Source of the DNA: CAUZEO01 sp963578625
Lineage (GTDB): Bacteria; Verrucomicrobiota; Kiritimatiellia; SLOV01
Length of the DNA: 14,558 bases
Assembly (NCBI GenBank): GCA_963578625.1
Contig: CAUZEO010000102.1
Span: forward strand, 1-14,558
Direction of reading: 5' to 3'
Within the stretch, counting starts at the first letter, position 1, and the number at the start of each line of letters is the position of its first letter. The translations under genes were made by a program, and so were the position numbers. This document shows, in pieces, positions 1 to 6,320 of this stretch. Below the pieces are notes generated by a model. That model ran no database searches and had not been told where the DNA came from. It saw nothing but the letters and a program-made list of their open reading frames with translations.

Positions 1-501
1 AAGAACCGTCGTGTCCGTAGGCGCGACCCTCTCGATCATTTCGCAGACCGATCGCATCGCCGGACTATCCGCAACGATGTTTTCGAATTGGTATCGTGAT
101 TCCAACTGCTGCTTTAACGACACGTTTTCGGCAACAATATTGATATACTCCAAAGCGCGCTTCACCGTGATCAGAAGCTCATCCACCTTGAAAGGCTTGG
201 TCACGTAATCGAACGCGCCTTCCTTCATTGCTTCTACGGCCGTCTCAACGGAGCCGTAGGCCGTGAGCATGATCACGGCTGCGCCGGCACGTTCTCTTCG
301 GGACTGTTTCAACAGTTGCATCCCGTCAACAGGACTCATTCGGATGTCAGTGATCATTAGATCATAGACCTCCTTACGAATCATATCCTGCGCGATATCT
401 CCTCCGCGGCTTGTTATGACGTCATGTCCCTCTGCCTTAAGAAGAGTTGTCAGAACGCTTAGAATGCTAGGCTCATCATCAACCAATAGGATCCGAGACA
501 T
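1..501 (-). CDS. NtrC/PilR-type response regulator, N-terminal part (cut by window edge)
   Basis: The frame runs off the left edge with no stop, so only 167 N-terminal residues are visible. Residues 1-120 form a CheY-like receiver: acidic pair D8/D9, phosphoacceptor D52 (in MITDIRM), switch T80 and conserved K102 (YVTKPF). Residues 138-167 (FENIVADSPAMR...IERVAPTDTTVL) match the segment just before the Walker A motif of sigma-54-interacting AAA+ activators. The missing part should therefore hold the AAA+ domain and a Fis-type helix-turn-helix. The ATG is preceded by an AAGAGGT ribosome site about 10 nt upstream. Such proteins, when phosphorylated by a partner histidine kinase, activate -24/-12 promoters. 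Its position downstream of pilB-pilC, together with sigma-54-like promoters upstream of pilB, suggests a PilR-like role. No kinase gene is visible, so the exact name is left open. Confidence 0.9.
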   Translation of the reverse strand, partial: MSRILLVDDEPSILSVLTTLLKAEGHDVITSRGGDIAQDMIRKEVYDLMITDIRMSPVDGMQLLKQSRRERAGAAVIMLTAYGSVETAVEAMKEGAFDYVTKPFKVDELLITVKRALEYINIVAENVSLKQQLESRYQFENIVADSPAMRSVCEMIERVAPTDTTVL

Positions 502-590
502 GGTAACACCGACCTCTTATTTTCGCGTTTGTGAGTTTTCCCCAAAACCCGTTCTTAGAACTGATTCCGAAGACGCATATGCCATGTCTA

Positions 591-619
591 TTTGTACCAA
601 ACTGTTCTCAGTTTTTCAA
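591..619 (-). promoter_or_regulatory. Predicted sigma-70-type promoter of the response regulator gene, with dyad in the spacer
   Basis: On the minus strand TTGAAA (614-619) and TACAAA (591-596) are separated by exactly 17 nt, matching 5/6 and 4/6 consensus positions, about 90 nt upstream of the regulator ATG. A perfect dyad AAACTG-N4-CAGTTT (599-614) occupies the spacer, where a bound protein would compete with RNA polymerase. This fits the hairpin terminator of pilC further upstream, which would otherwise leave the regulator without transcription. It is a prediction from sequence only. Confidence 0.45.
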
Positions 620-622
620 AAC

Positions 623-748
623 TTAAATATTCCCAAGTTTTTCCAGGTAAAATTGATGAATCAGTTCGTCAAATGTGCCGAATAAATCCCCCGTCTTGAG
701 AATATTTTCCAGTTCCTGACAACCATTTGAAAAATGACGGGCCGGCAA
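623..748 (-). other. Short open frame after pilC, doubtful
   Basis: This lies in the 292-bp gap between pilC and the regulator. The pilC frame stays open for 56 codons beyond its stop, ending at TAA 623-625. The last half reads like a globular protein (for example ELENILKTGDLFGTFDELI). The only plausible start is a TTG at 746-748, inside the terminator stem, with no ribosome site. It could be chance, a decayed gene end or a tiny gene. I do not recognise it. The rest of the gap holds the terminator and the regulator's promoter region. Confidence 0.15.
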
Positions 749-771
749 GCGAATATCGCTTGCCGGCCCGT
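737..771 (-). terminator. Rho-independent terminator after pilC
   Basis: A perfect 16-bp stem (737-752 with 756-771) with a 3-nt loop begins 22 nt after the pilC stop codon. It is GC-rich at its base, and in the minus-strand direction it is followed by CATTTTTC, a short U-tract. The plus-strand side has no T-run, so the element works for pilC only. It separates pilB-pilC from the regulator gene. Confidence 0.8.
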
Positions 772-793
772 ACGTCCTGGTTTCGTCCCTCGG

Positions 794-1924
794 TTAGAAC
801 TGCACCAATTCGTGCATCTTGAAGATCGGCATGAACATGCAGAGCACAATTCCGCCAATTACGATTCCGAGGAATACGATGAGAAGAGGCTCAATAAGAG
901 ATGTCAGCCCCGACAAAGTGGCGTCCACTTCATCCTCATAGAATTCCGCGATTTTTGACAACATTTCATCAACTTTACCCGATTTTTCACCGGCGGATAG
1001 CATCTGAACCAACATGACGGAGAAATTTTTGTCATTCGCGAGTGCGACCGATAGCGGTTCCCCACTCTCGACCACAACCTGGGCACCTTTGACCGTGGAA
1101 CCAAGCACGCGATTGCCTGTGGCGACAGCCGTAATTTCGAGCGCCTCGAGAATTGGGACCCCACTGCGAGTCATCTGGGCAAAGGTGGAAGCAAATCGGC
1201 TCAACGCAACCTTTCGAAGCAATTCGCCGAAAATCGGCAACTTAAGAACGAGCGAATCGAAGAAGTACGCCCCCCGCTCGGTCTTTTTGAATTGTACGGT
1301 CGAGATCACCGCAGCGACAAGGGCGCCAAACACAAAAGGCGCGTATTTACGAACGAAATCACTGACATCCACAAGGACCTGTGTGGGTCCCGGGAGTGCC
1401 GCATCGAAGTCTTCATAGATGCCCGCGAACGCGGGGACAATCCAGATGATCATGGATGAGGTAAGCAGGAATGCGACAATGGTCACGATTGCCGGATACA
1501 TCATCGCCGAGATGACTTTCCGCCGCAACTTTGCCTGGGCCTCAAGATAGTACGCAAGCCGCTCGGTCGTATCGGCCAGCAGACCACCTGATTCTCCAGC
1601 CTGAAGCATGCTTACATACAGTTCCTGGAAAATGTCCGGATAGTTTTTCATCGCTTCCGTCAGCGATTCGCCGCCTTCGATCTGGGTCCGGACACCGGCA
1701 ACCACGGATTCGAAGACCTTGTTCTCAGTTTGCCCTTCCAATGCTTCGAGGGTCTGCACGATCGGCATACCCGACGAAATCATGGCGGCCATTTGCCGTG
1801 TGAATGCCGGCAATTCCTTGAGCCGAATCTTTTTCGCACCGGGGGTCTTGTGGCGCTTCTCGGACGCACGCGAGTTACCCTCGACGGGCCGGGAACCACT
1901 GTATTCCATAGAGGTGGATGCCAT
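794..1924 (-). CDS. pilC: Type IV pilus / type II secretion inner-membrane platform protein (PilC/GspF)
   Basis: This polytopic platform protein sits under the pilus or pseudopilus and couples the assembly ATPase to fibre growth. Two T2SSF repeats are visible. The first is about residues 38-165 (LPAFTRQMAAMISSGMP, MLQAGESGG); the second is about 240-368 (LSRFASTFAQMTRSGVP, MLSAGEKSGK). Hydrophobic segments lie at about 140-168, 196-212 and 346-368. The C terminus (MPIFKM) is the usual family ending. At 376 residues it is slightly short: the region before the first repeat is only about 35 polar residues instead of the usual longer one. The start ATG follows GGAG with 8 nt spacing, and pilB ends 30 nt upstream, so the two are surely cotranscribed. 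PilC and GspF cannot be told apart by sequence alone; I use pilC because of the pilB pairing and the adjacent PilR-like regulator. Confidence 0.93.
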   Translation of the reverse strand: MASTSMEYSGSRPVEGNSRASEKRHKTPGAKKIRLKELPAFTRQMAAMISSGMPIVQTLEALEGQTENKVFESVVAGVRTQIEGGESLTEAMKNYPDIFQELYVSMLQAGESGGLLADTTERLAYYLEAQAKLRRKVISAMMYPAIVTIVAFLLTSSMIIWIVPAFAGIYEDFDAALPGPTQVLVDVSDFVRKYAPFVFGALVAAVISTVQFKKTERGAYFFDSLVLKLPIFGELLRKVALSRFASTFAQMTRSGVPILEALEITAVATGNRVLGSTVKGAQVVVESGEPLSVALANDKNFSVMLVQMLSAGEKSGKVDEMLSKIAEFYEDEVDATLSGLTSLIEPLLIVFLGIVIGGIVLCMFMPIFKMHELVQF

Positions 1925-1954
1925 ACTATTACTCCGTCGTGTTTTAAAAACTAC

Positions 1955-3670
1955 TTACGCCTTGTTCGTCACTCTCAAGATCTCTTCCAGGCTGGTCTGG
2001 CCATCACGAACTCGTTCCATTCCCACGTCGCGCAGAGTTTTCATACCCGTGGATTGGGCCTGTTTTATAATTTCCTTCGAATTCGTCTCCTTGCCGATAA
2101 GCTCTCTCATCTCGTCGTCGACGACCAGGATCTCCATCATCGCTCCGCGGCCGCGGTACCCGACGCCATTGCACTTGGGACACCCCACGGCTTCGTAGGT
2201 CACAACGCCATCGAAGAGATTCAGATCGATGTTATTGAGGCGCAGTGTTTCCTTATCTATTTCGCGCTCCCACCGACAGGCTGGACAGAGTTTTCGGTAA
2301 AGCCTTTGTGCTTGCGTCATGATAACCGAGGATGCGAGCAGGAACGGTTCGACGCCCATATTTGCGAGACGGCTGATGGCGCCGGCCGCATCATTCGTGT
2401 GCAGAGTGCTAAGGACCAGGTGACCCGTAAGCGCAGCCTTTACCGCGATGCCGGCGGTCTCTTGGTCCCGAATTTCTCCGACCATGACGATGTCAGGGTC
2501 CTGCCGAAGAACGGATCTCAAGGCGGACGAAAATGTCAGCCCTACACCCGCGTTGATCTGAACCTGGTTGATTCCAGGCAATTGGTACTCCACAGGATCC
2601 TCGGTGGTGACGATGTTTACACCCGCCTTGTTCAACTCCTGAAGGCCTGAGTATAGCGTGGTCGTTTTCCCGCTCCCTGTCGGACCCGTCACTAGAATCA
2701 TCCCATAGGGCTGATGCAATGAGGTTTCGAAGCCCTCGAATGCTTTCTGATCCAACCCCAATGCGGACAGGCTGGGAGCCAGAGAGGACTTGTCGAGAAT
2801 ACGCATAACAATTTTCTCGCCGTGAACGGTTGGCAGCAGACTGACGCGAATGTCCACTTCCTTGTTCAGCGCACGGATCTTGAAACGGCCGTCCTGGGGA
2901 AGCCGCCGCTCGGCAATGTCCAGGTTCGACATGATCTTCAACCGGGAAATGATCGCAGACTGGAGTGCCTTGGGCGGGCTGGAGCACTCGTACAACATGC
3001 CGTCCACCCGATAGCGAAGGCGAATCGATTTGTCCATCGGCTCGATATGAATATCACTCGCGGAGCGACGCAATGCTTCTACCAGAACAGAGTTTACAAT
3101 GCGGATCACCGGTGCGTCCTCGGCACTCTCCAGCATCTCGTCCAAGCTGACGTCCTCGACCTCTTCCACCCCTACCTCTAGATCGTCCTCCTCCGAAACA
3201 TCGCGAAGAATGTCTTCGAGTCCGGCTGCCGATTCGCTGCTGAACTTCCCGACGATCTCCCGAATGTGGCTCTCCGGCGCGATGAGAGTAGTGATCTCAA
3301 GCCCGGTTCTCGCCTGGACCTGGTCCAACCCAACGACATCGAAAGGATCTGCCATCGCCACCGTCAACAACTTTCCGGTTTTGGCGATCGGAACCAACTG
3401 ATGACGCGTTATGATTTCCTTGGGAATCAAATCCATCAATTGATTGGATGGATTGAACTTACTCAGTGCAATCGGGGGAATGCTCAGGTATTCGGATAAG
3501 GCGAGGGCCATCTCGACTTCTGAAATGATGTCGCTTTCGACCAGAAATCGTTCCAGCTTCGCGCCGGTGTTGCGGGCCTCGCTCTTTGCGGATTCAATTT
3601 CTGTCGCGCTCAGAACCTTGCGTTTTAATAGAAGGTCAAGAATGCTTGAAGATTCACTCGATGTATTCAT
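1955..3670 (-). CDS. pilB: Type IV pilus assembly / type II secretion ATPase (PilB/GspE)
   Basis: This cytoplasmic hexameric ATPase powers pilus or pseudopilus polymerisation through PilC. Residues 1-140 are the GspE N-terminal (MshEN-type) region, and 145-185 is an acidic linker. The motor follows: Walker A GPTGSGKT (329-336), Asp box VTTEDPVEY (354-362), Walker B region DPDIVMVGEIRD (391-402) and His box LTGHLVLSTLHTND (414-427). A tetracysteine zinc site is present at C462, C465, C497 and C500 (CPAC, CPKC), which is typical of PilB/GspE extension ATPases and argues against PilT. The length of 571 residues is normal. The RLGxxL-type c-di-GMP signature of MshE is not conserved (AKLERFL instead). 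A GGAGG lies about 11 nt before the ATG. The promoter region has a -24/-12 element shared back to back with the divergent gene. Confidence 0.95.
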   Translation of the reverse strand: MNTSSESSSILDLLLKRKVLSATEIESAKSEARNTGAKLERFLVESDIISEVEMALALSEYLSIPPIALSKFNPSNQLMDLIPKEIITRHQLVPIAKTGKLLTVAMADPFDVVGLDQVQARTGLEITTLIAPESHIREIVGKFSSESAAGLEDILRDVSEEDDLEVGVEEVEDVSLDEMLESAEDAPVIRIVNSVLVEALRRSASDIHIEPMDKSIRLRYRVDGMLYECSSPPKALQSAIISRLKIMSNLDIAERRLPQDGRFKIRALNKEVDIRVSLLPTVHGEKIVMRILDKSSLAPSLSALGLDQKAFEGFETSLHQPYGMILVTGPTGSGKTTTLYSGLQELNKAGVNIVTTEDPVEYQLPGINQVQINAGVGLTFSSALRSVLRQDPDIVMVGEIRDQETAGIAVKAALTGHLVLSTLHTNDAAGAISRLANMGVEPFLLASSVIMTQAQRLYRKLCPACRWEREIDKETLRLNNIDLNLFDGVVTYEAVGCPKCNGVGYRGRGAMMEILVVDDEMRELIGKETNSKEIIKQAQSTGMKTLRDVGMERVRDGQTSLEEILRVTNKA

Positions 3671-3718
3671 TGCGATTGCGCCCTCCGGGGGTCGTTTATT
3701 TCGGGACGCTCTTGGAAA

Positions 3719-3734
3719 AGCAGTTTCGGTGCCA
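3719..3734 (-). promoter_or_regulatory. Predicted sigma-54 (-24/-12) promoter of pilB-pilC
   Basis: On the minus strand TGGCACCGAAACTGCT contains TGGCAC at -24 and CTGCT at -12, with the invariant GG and GC exactly 10 nt apart (consensus TGGCAC-N5-TTGCW; one mismatch in the -12 half). Transcription would begin near 3708, giving a leader of about 38 nt that holds the GGAGG site. A matching element exists for the divergent gene. Confidence 0.65.
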
Positions 3735-3755
3735 CCGATATTGTGCTCAGGTTAA

Positions 3756-3768
3756 AATCAACCCTTTG
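3756..3768 (+). promoter_or_regulatory. Candidate IHF site between divergent promoters
   Basis: AATCAACCCTTTG is a perfect match to the classical IHF consensus WATCAANNNNTTR. It lies about midway between the two predicted -24 elements, at roughly -50 of both start sites, which is where IHF bends DNA so that a distant sigma-54 activator can touch polymerase. It overlaps a small dyad GGTT-N6-AACC (3750-3763). Whether this organism has IHF cannot be seen here. Confidence 0.4.
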
Positions 3769-3785
3769 AGATTGGTGCCCGAACG

Positions 3786-3801
3786 TGGCATGAGAGTTGC
3801 G
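3786..3801 (+). promoter_or_regulatory. Predicted sigma-54 (-24/-12) promoter of the MshEN-type gene
   Basis: TGGCATGAGAGTTGCG carries TGGCA at -24 and TTGC at -12, with GG (3787-3788) and GC (3799-3800) exactly 10 nt apart. It is a better match than its pilB counterpart. The start site would be near 3812. That excludes translation from the longer open frame beginning at 3797 and supports the GTG start at 3872. Confidence 0.65.
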
Positions 3802-3871
3802 TCCGCCCTCATCTTACGAAGTATTCGGTCGGCACTACGCCGCGCGAGACCGCAAACAGGGAGAACTAATT

Positions 3872-4711
3872 GTGGACAGGCCTAAACAATTTGGGAAATC
3901 GCCGGAATCCGAAGTATGGAACGCAATAGCGGCGTTTGAGGAAATCCTCGCCGCGATTCCTGACGATCGCACGGCGCTGGAAACTTTGTACGATGCGTAC
4001 GATCACATCGGGGATAAAAGTCGCGCCCAGGAATACTTAATCCGACTGTCGAATCAGATTTGCGACGAACGCGATGAGGGTTCTCTCCCCTGGGTCTTCG
4101 ACAGCTTGCATCGAATCGGGGGGAACGACAAAGGCACAAAAGCGGCGATCAAACGAATCGAATCCCTGGCGGACAAGATGGGGATGCCCTCCCCCGCGGA
4201 TATCGTCCCGACCCATGGAGGAAAACAGAAGAACTTTGACGTCAGCGGCGAAATGTCACTGGCGTGGATTCTCATGAAGGCGGGGAAAGTCACCGACGAC
4301 GAGTATTCCATGCTGGTATCTGATGTCACTGAAAACTCGACCAAGAATATCGATGTGCCTATCTCAATTCTACACGTCATGCAGGACCGGGCATTTACCA
4401 GTATCCCGTCGGTTCTGTCCTTCATGAGCCGGGACTCCACCCTTCCGGTCATTCAGTTGACCGATTTTGAGCTGGACCGGACAGCATACTCTGCGCTCCC
4501 CAGTGAATTTTCGCATGAAAAAGGCGCAATCGCATTTTCCGTACTCGGGAAAGAATTGCTGGTGGCCCTGCTGAACCCATATAACGAGGCGTTTAAAAAG
4601 GAAATCATCGAGGCATGCAAACGGACCTGCCATTTCTATCTTGTAAACGCCGAAGAGTACGACGCCTACCTCAACCGGGCGCGGCAACCTGAAACCGCCA
4701 AAGCACGCTAA
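3872..4711 (+). CDS. GspE/PilB N-terminal-domain protein without ATPase, with helical-repeat N terminus
   Basis: This is a cytoplasmic protein of 279 residues with no signal peptide or membrane segment. About residues 15-62 look like one or two TPR-type helical hairpins (AIAAFEEILAAIPDDRTALE, then DHIGDKSRAQEYL). About residues 128-268 resemble the N-terminal region of PilB/GspE: a helical part (LAWILMKAGKVTDDEYSML) and then an MshEN-like fold (LPSEFSHEKGAIAFSVLGKE, VALLNPYN), which aligns with the matching stretch of the neighbouring PilB (IPKEI..., VAMADPF). No Walker motifs follow. I chose GTG 3872 because AGGGAGA lies 8 nt upstream and the predicted sigma-54 start site is near 3812; the frame is open back to 3797. 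It is divergent from pilB and overlaps the exeB stop tail to tail. I infer an adaptor or competitor for the pilus ATPase; the exact role is unknown. Confidence 0.75.
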   Translation: MDRPKQFGKSPESEVWNAIAAFEEILAAIPDDRTALETLYDAYDHIGDKSRAQEYLIRLSNQICDERDEGSLPWVFDSLHRIGGNDKGTKAAIKRIESLADKMGMPSPADIVPTHGGKQKNFDVSGEMSLAWILMKAGKVTDDEYSMLVSDVTENSTKNIDVPISILHVMQDRAFTSIPSVLSFMSRDSTLPVIQLTDFELDRTAYSALPSEFSHEKGAIAFSVLGKELLVALLNPYNEAFKKEIIEACKRTCHFYLVNAEEYDAYLNRARQPETAKAR

Positions 4712-5382
4712 TCCCGGGTAGTAGCGCCGATTTCCACGAACCGCTGGTCGCCCCCGTACTCAAGGGTGACCCCGTCATCTGACACGTTGACAAGACGTAC
4801 TCCGTTGATCATTCGGTTTATTCGGATCATGTCGCCACTCAGGATGGCGCTGTTATTCTTAGAAGATCCGGATGCAACGACACCGCCAACCTCAACCAGG
4901 GGCCACTTCCCGGAATCGTCCGGGGCAGACTGGACAATCGGACTCGAAGCCGTTCCGTTTGCATGAGCAGCCCCCGAAGGCGCAGCGGTTCCAGCAATTT
5001 GCGCGGAGTCGGATTGGGCGGCGGGCCCTACCCCGTTTCCCGGCACCGAGGGCGCGGAGCTCAGCAGCTCGCTTTTTCCGGCATCAATGAAGTAAATCAC
5101 GGCGCCCACAAGTCCCACCGAAAGCATGACAATGATCGATATCAGCAGCAGACGAATCGTTCTCTGAGCATCGCTCCGGACCGGTCGGCGAGTAGCGGGT
5201 ACCTTCTGGTGCACAGGAACGGAAGGTGGCGGATACAGCGCGGCCTCATTCTCAAAAACCTGCTGGGCAACCGGCGGCGCCTGGGGCGGCTGCGGTTCTG
5301 GCCGGCCCTGTGAAGCTCTGGAATCCTTGGCCGCCCGTTGTTCCTCCAGCTTTCGCTGCAAGGCATCCTGGATGACACTCAT
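4708..5382 (-). CDS. General secretion pathway protein B-like (ExeB/GspB)
   Basis: This is a bitopic inner-membrane protein of 224 residues. It has a short cytoplasmic head (SVIQDALQRKLEEQ, like the S-x-ILDALKKAE opening of GspB proteins), a Pro/Gln-rich stretch (28-58) and one membrane segment (about 77-98). A low-complexity Ala/Ser/Gly linker (105-155) follows. The C-terminal periplasmic domain (162-218) has the GspB-C pattern: LVEVGGVV, SAILSGDMIRINR, GVRLVNVSDDGVTLEYGGDQRFVEIG. In Aeromonas, ExeA-ExeB helps assemble the secretin through peptidoglycan. The ATG at 5380-5382 overlaps the exeA stop (ATGA), so translation is coupled; a longer frame back to 5478 is just exeA overlap. Its TAG (4708-4710) overlaps the TAA of the converging gene. 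Assignment rests on architecture and operon partner rather than high similarity. Confidence 0.75.
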   Translation of the reverse strand: MSVIQDALQRKLEEQRAAKDSRASQGRPEPQPPQAPPVAQQVFENEAALYPPPSVPVHQKVPATRRPVRSDAQRTIRLLLISIIVMLSVGLVGAVIYFIDAGKSELLSSAPSVPGNGVGPAAQSDSAQIAGTAAPSGAAHANGTASSPIVQSAPDDSGKWPLVEVGGVVASGSSKNNSAILSGDMIRINRMINGVRLVNVSDDGVTLEYGGDQRFVEIGATTRD

Positions 5383-6188
5383 ACTTTGCACTCCAACTGC
5401 TGGAGCGCGCGGTCCACCTGCGACTCCTCGATATTTAGCGATTGCGCGGCGTATCCCGCCAGCATCGCCAAATCGCATACTGCATTGATGAGACGTGGAA
5501 TCCCGTTGGAATACTCGTATACTTTTTTAATTGCTTCCGGCTCGAACCATACGTCTTCACCGGCACCGGCGACCTGGAGCCGATGGGTGATGTATTCGAT
5601 AACCTCCTCCTCTAAAAGCGGAGAAAGGTGGCATCGAATCAAAATTCGTTGTCGAAGCTGCCGTAAGTCATGCTGCGCCAGCCGCTCACGCAATTCAGGC
5701 TGGCCAGCAAGAACAATCTGCATCAGCTTATACTCATCGGTTTCAAGGTTGGACAACAAACGGACCTGCTCCATGACCTCAGCTCCCAGGTCCTGGGCCT
5801 CATCAATCACGATGACCACGTTCCTTCCTCGCTCCGCCTGCATCAACAAAAACTCGTTCAGTTGTTCCACGTAATCGAGACGGTCATTTCCTCGGATCGT
5901 CAGGCCAAAATCCTTCAGAATCGAGCGTAGCAGCTGGTCCCCGTCCATGGACGGGTTCAGGACAAGAGCCGTCTCCACGTCGTGCGGCAACCGGGACAAA
6001 ACGCTCCGCAGCGTAGTGGTCTTTCCGCAACCGACCTCACCAGTCAGCTCAATGAAGCCCTTTCGATTCGCGATCCCGTACAGGAGCAAGTCCATCGCCT
6101 CCCGGTGCCGGGGAGAATAATAGAGAAACCGTGGATCGGGCGTAATGTTGAACGGAAATTCGTTTAGTCCATAAAACTCAAGATACAT
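5379..6188 (-). CDS. ExeA/GspA-like AAA+ ATPase (MshM type)
   Basis: The protein opens with the family signature MYLEFYGLNEFPFNITPDPRF (residues 1-21, the FGL-xx-xPFxxTPDPRFLY pattern). It then has Walker A GEVGCGKT (50-57), Walker B VVIVIDE (124-130), a sensor-1 stretch VLAGQPEL (159-166), LRQRI (178-182) and sensor-2 GIPRLIN (229-235). At 269 residues it is only the AAA+ domain. The transmembrane and peptidoglycan-binding half of Aeromonas ExeA (about 550 residues) is absent, so it resembles MshM or the short GspA-like ATPases. It should be cytoplasmic, acting with the membrane protein encoded by the overlapping downstream gene. No clear ribosome site precedes the ATG (only GAGAG). The gap to argH upstream is 132 nt, with no convincing promoter or terminator. 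Confidence 0.88.
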   Translation of the reverse strand: MYLEFYGLNEFPFNITPDPRFLYYSPRHREAMDLLLYGIANRKGFIELTGEVGCGKTTTLRSVLSRLPHDVETALVLNPSMDGDQLLRSILKDFGLTIRGNDRLDYVEQLNEFLLMQAERGRNVVIVIDEAQDLGAEVMEQVRLLSNLETDEYKLMQIVLAGQPELRERLAQHDLRQLRQRILIRCHLSPLLEEEVIEYITHRLQVAGAGEDVWFEPEAIKKVYEYSNGIPRLINAVCDLAMLAGYAAQSLNIEESQVDRALQQLECKV

Positions 6189-6320
6189 CAGGACTCTCGC
6201 CGTACGGTCCTCGAATGGACCCGGGCGGAGAACCTATGCGCCCGCGACCTACCATCCTTTCTGAGGAAGCACTTTCGTGGAATGATTAAAAAAATGCAAC
6301 CATTCTAGTTCCGCCCAGCC

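Noticed and set aside
1730..2650. 306-codon open frame on the plus strand
   Set aside because: It lies antisense across pilB and pilC, both of which are certain, and its translation has no recognisable domain; it is a shadow of GC-biased third positions.
2493..2987. 164-codon minus-strand frame within pilB
   Set aside because: Same strand but different frame from the Walker A and Asp-box region of pilB, which is clearly coding.
1955..3670. c-di-GMP binding by the PilB N-terminal domain
   Set aside because: The RLGxxL-type motifs of MshE are not seen (AKLERFL and similar instead), so binding cannot be claimed.
3797..3871. Upstream extension of the MshEN-type gene to 3797
   Set aside because: That start would fall inside the -12 box of the predicted sigma-54 promoter; GTG 3872 has a good ribosome site.
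5383..5478. Longer start for the exeB-like gene
   Set aside because: It would add 32 residues wholly overlapping exeA; the internal ATG with ATGA overlap gives the standard GspB-like N terminus.
6288..6294. A7/T7 run after argH as a terminator
   Set aside because: No stable stem precedes the T-run on the minus strand; only a weak 5-bp pairing could be found.
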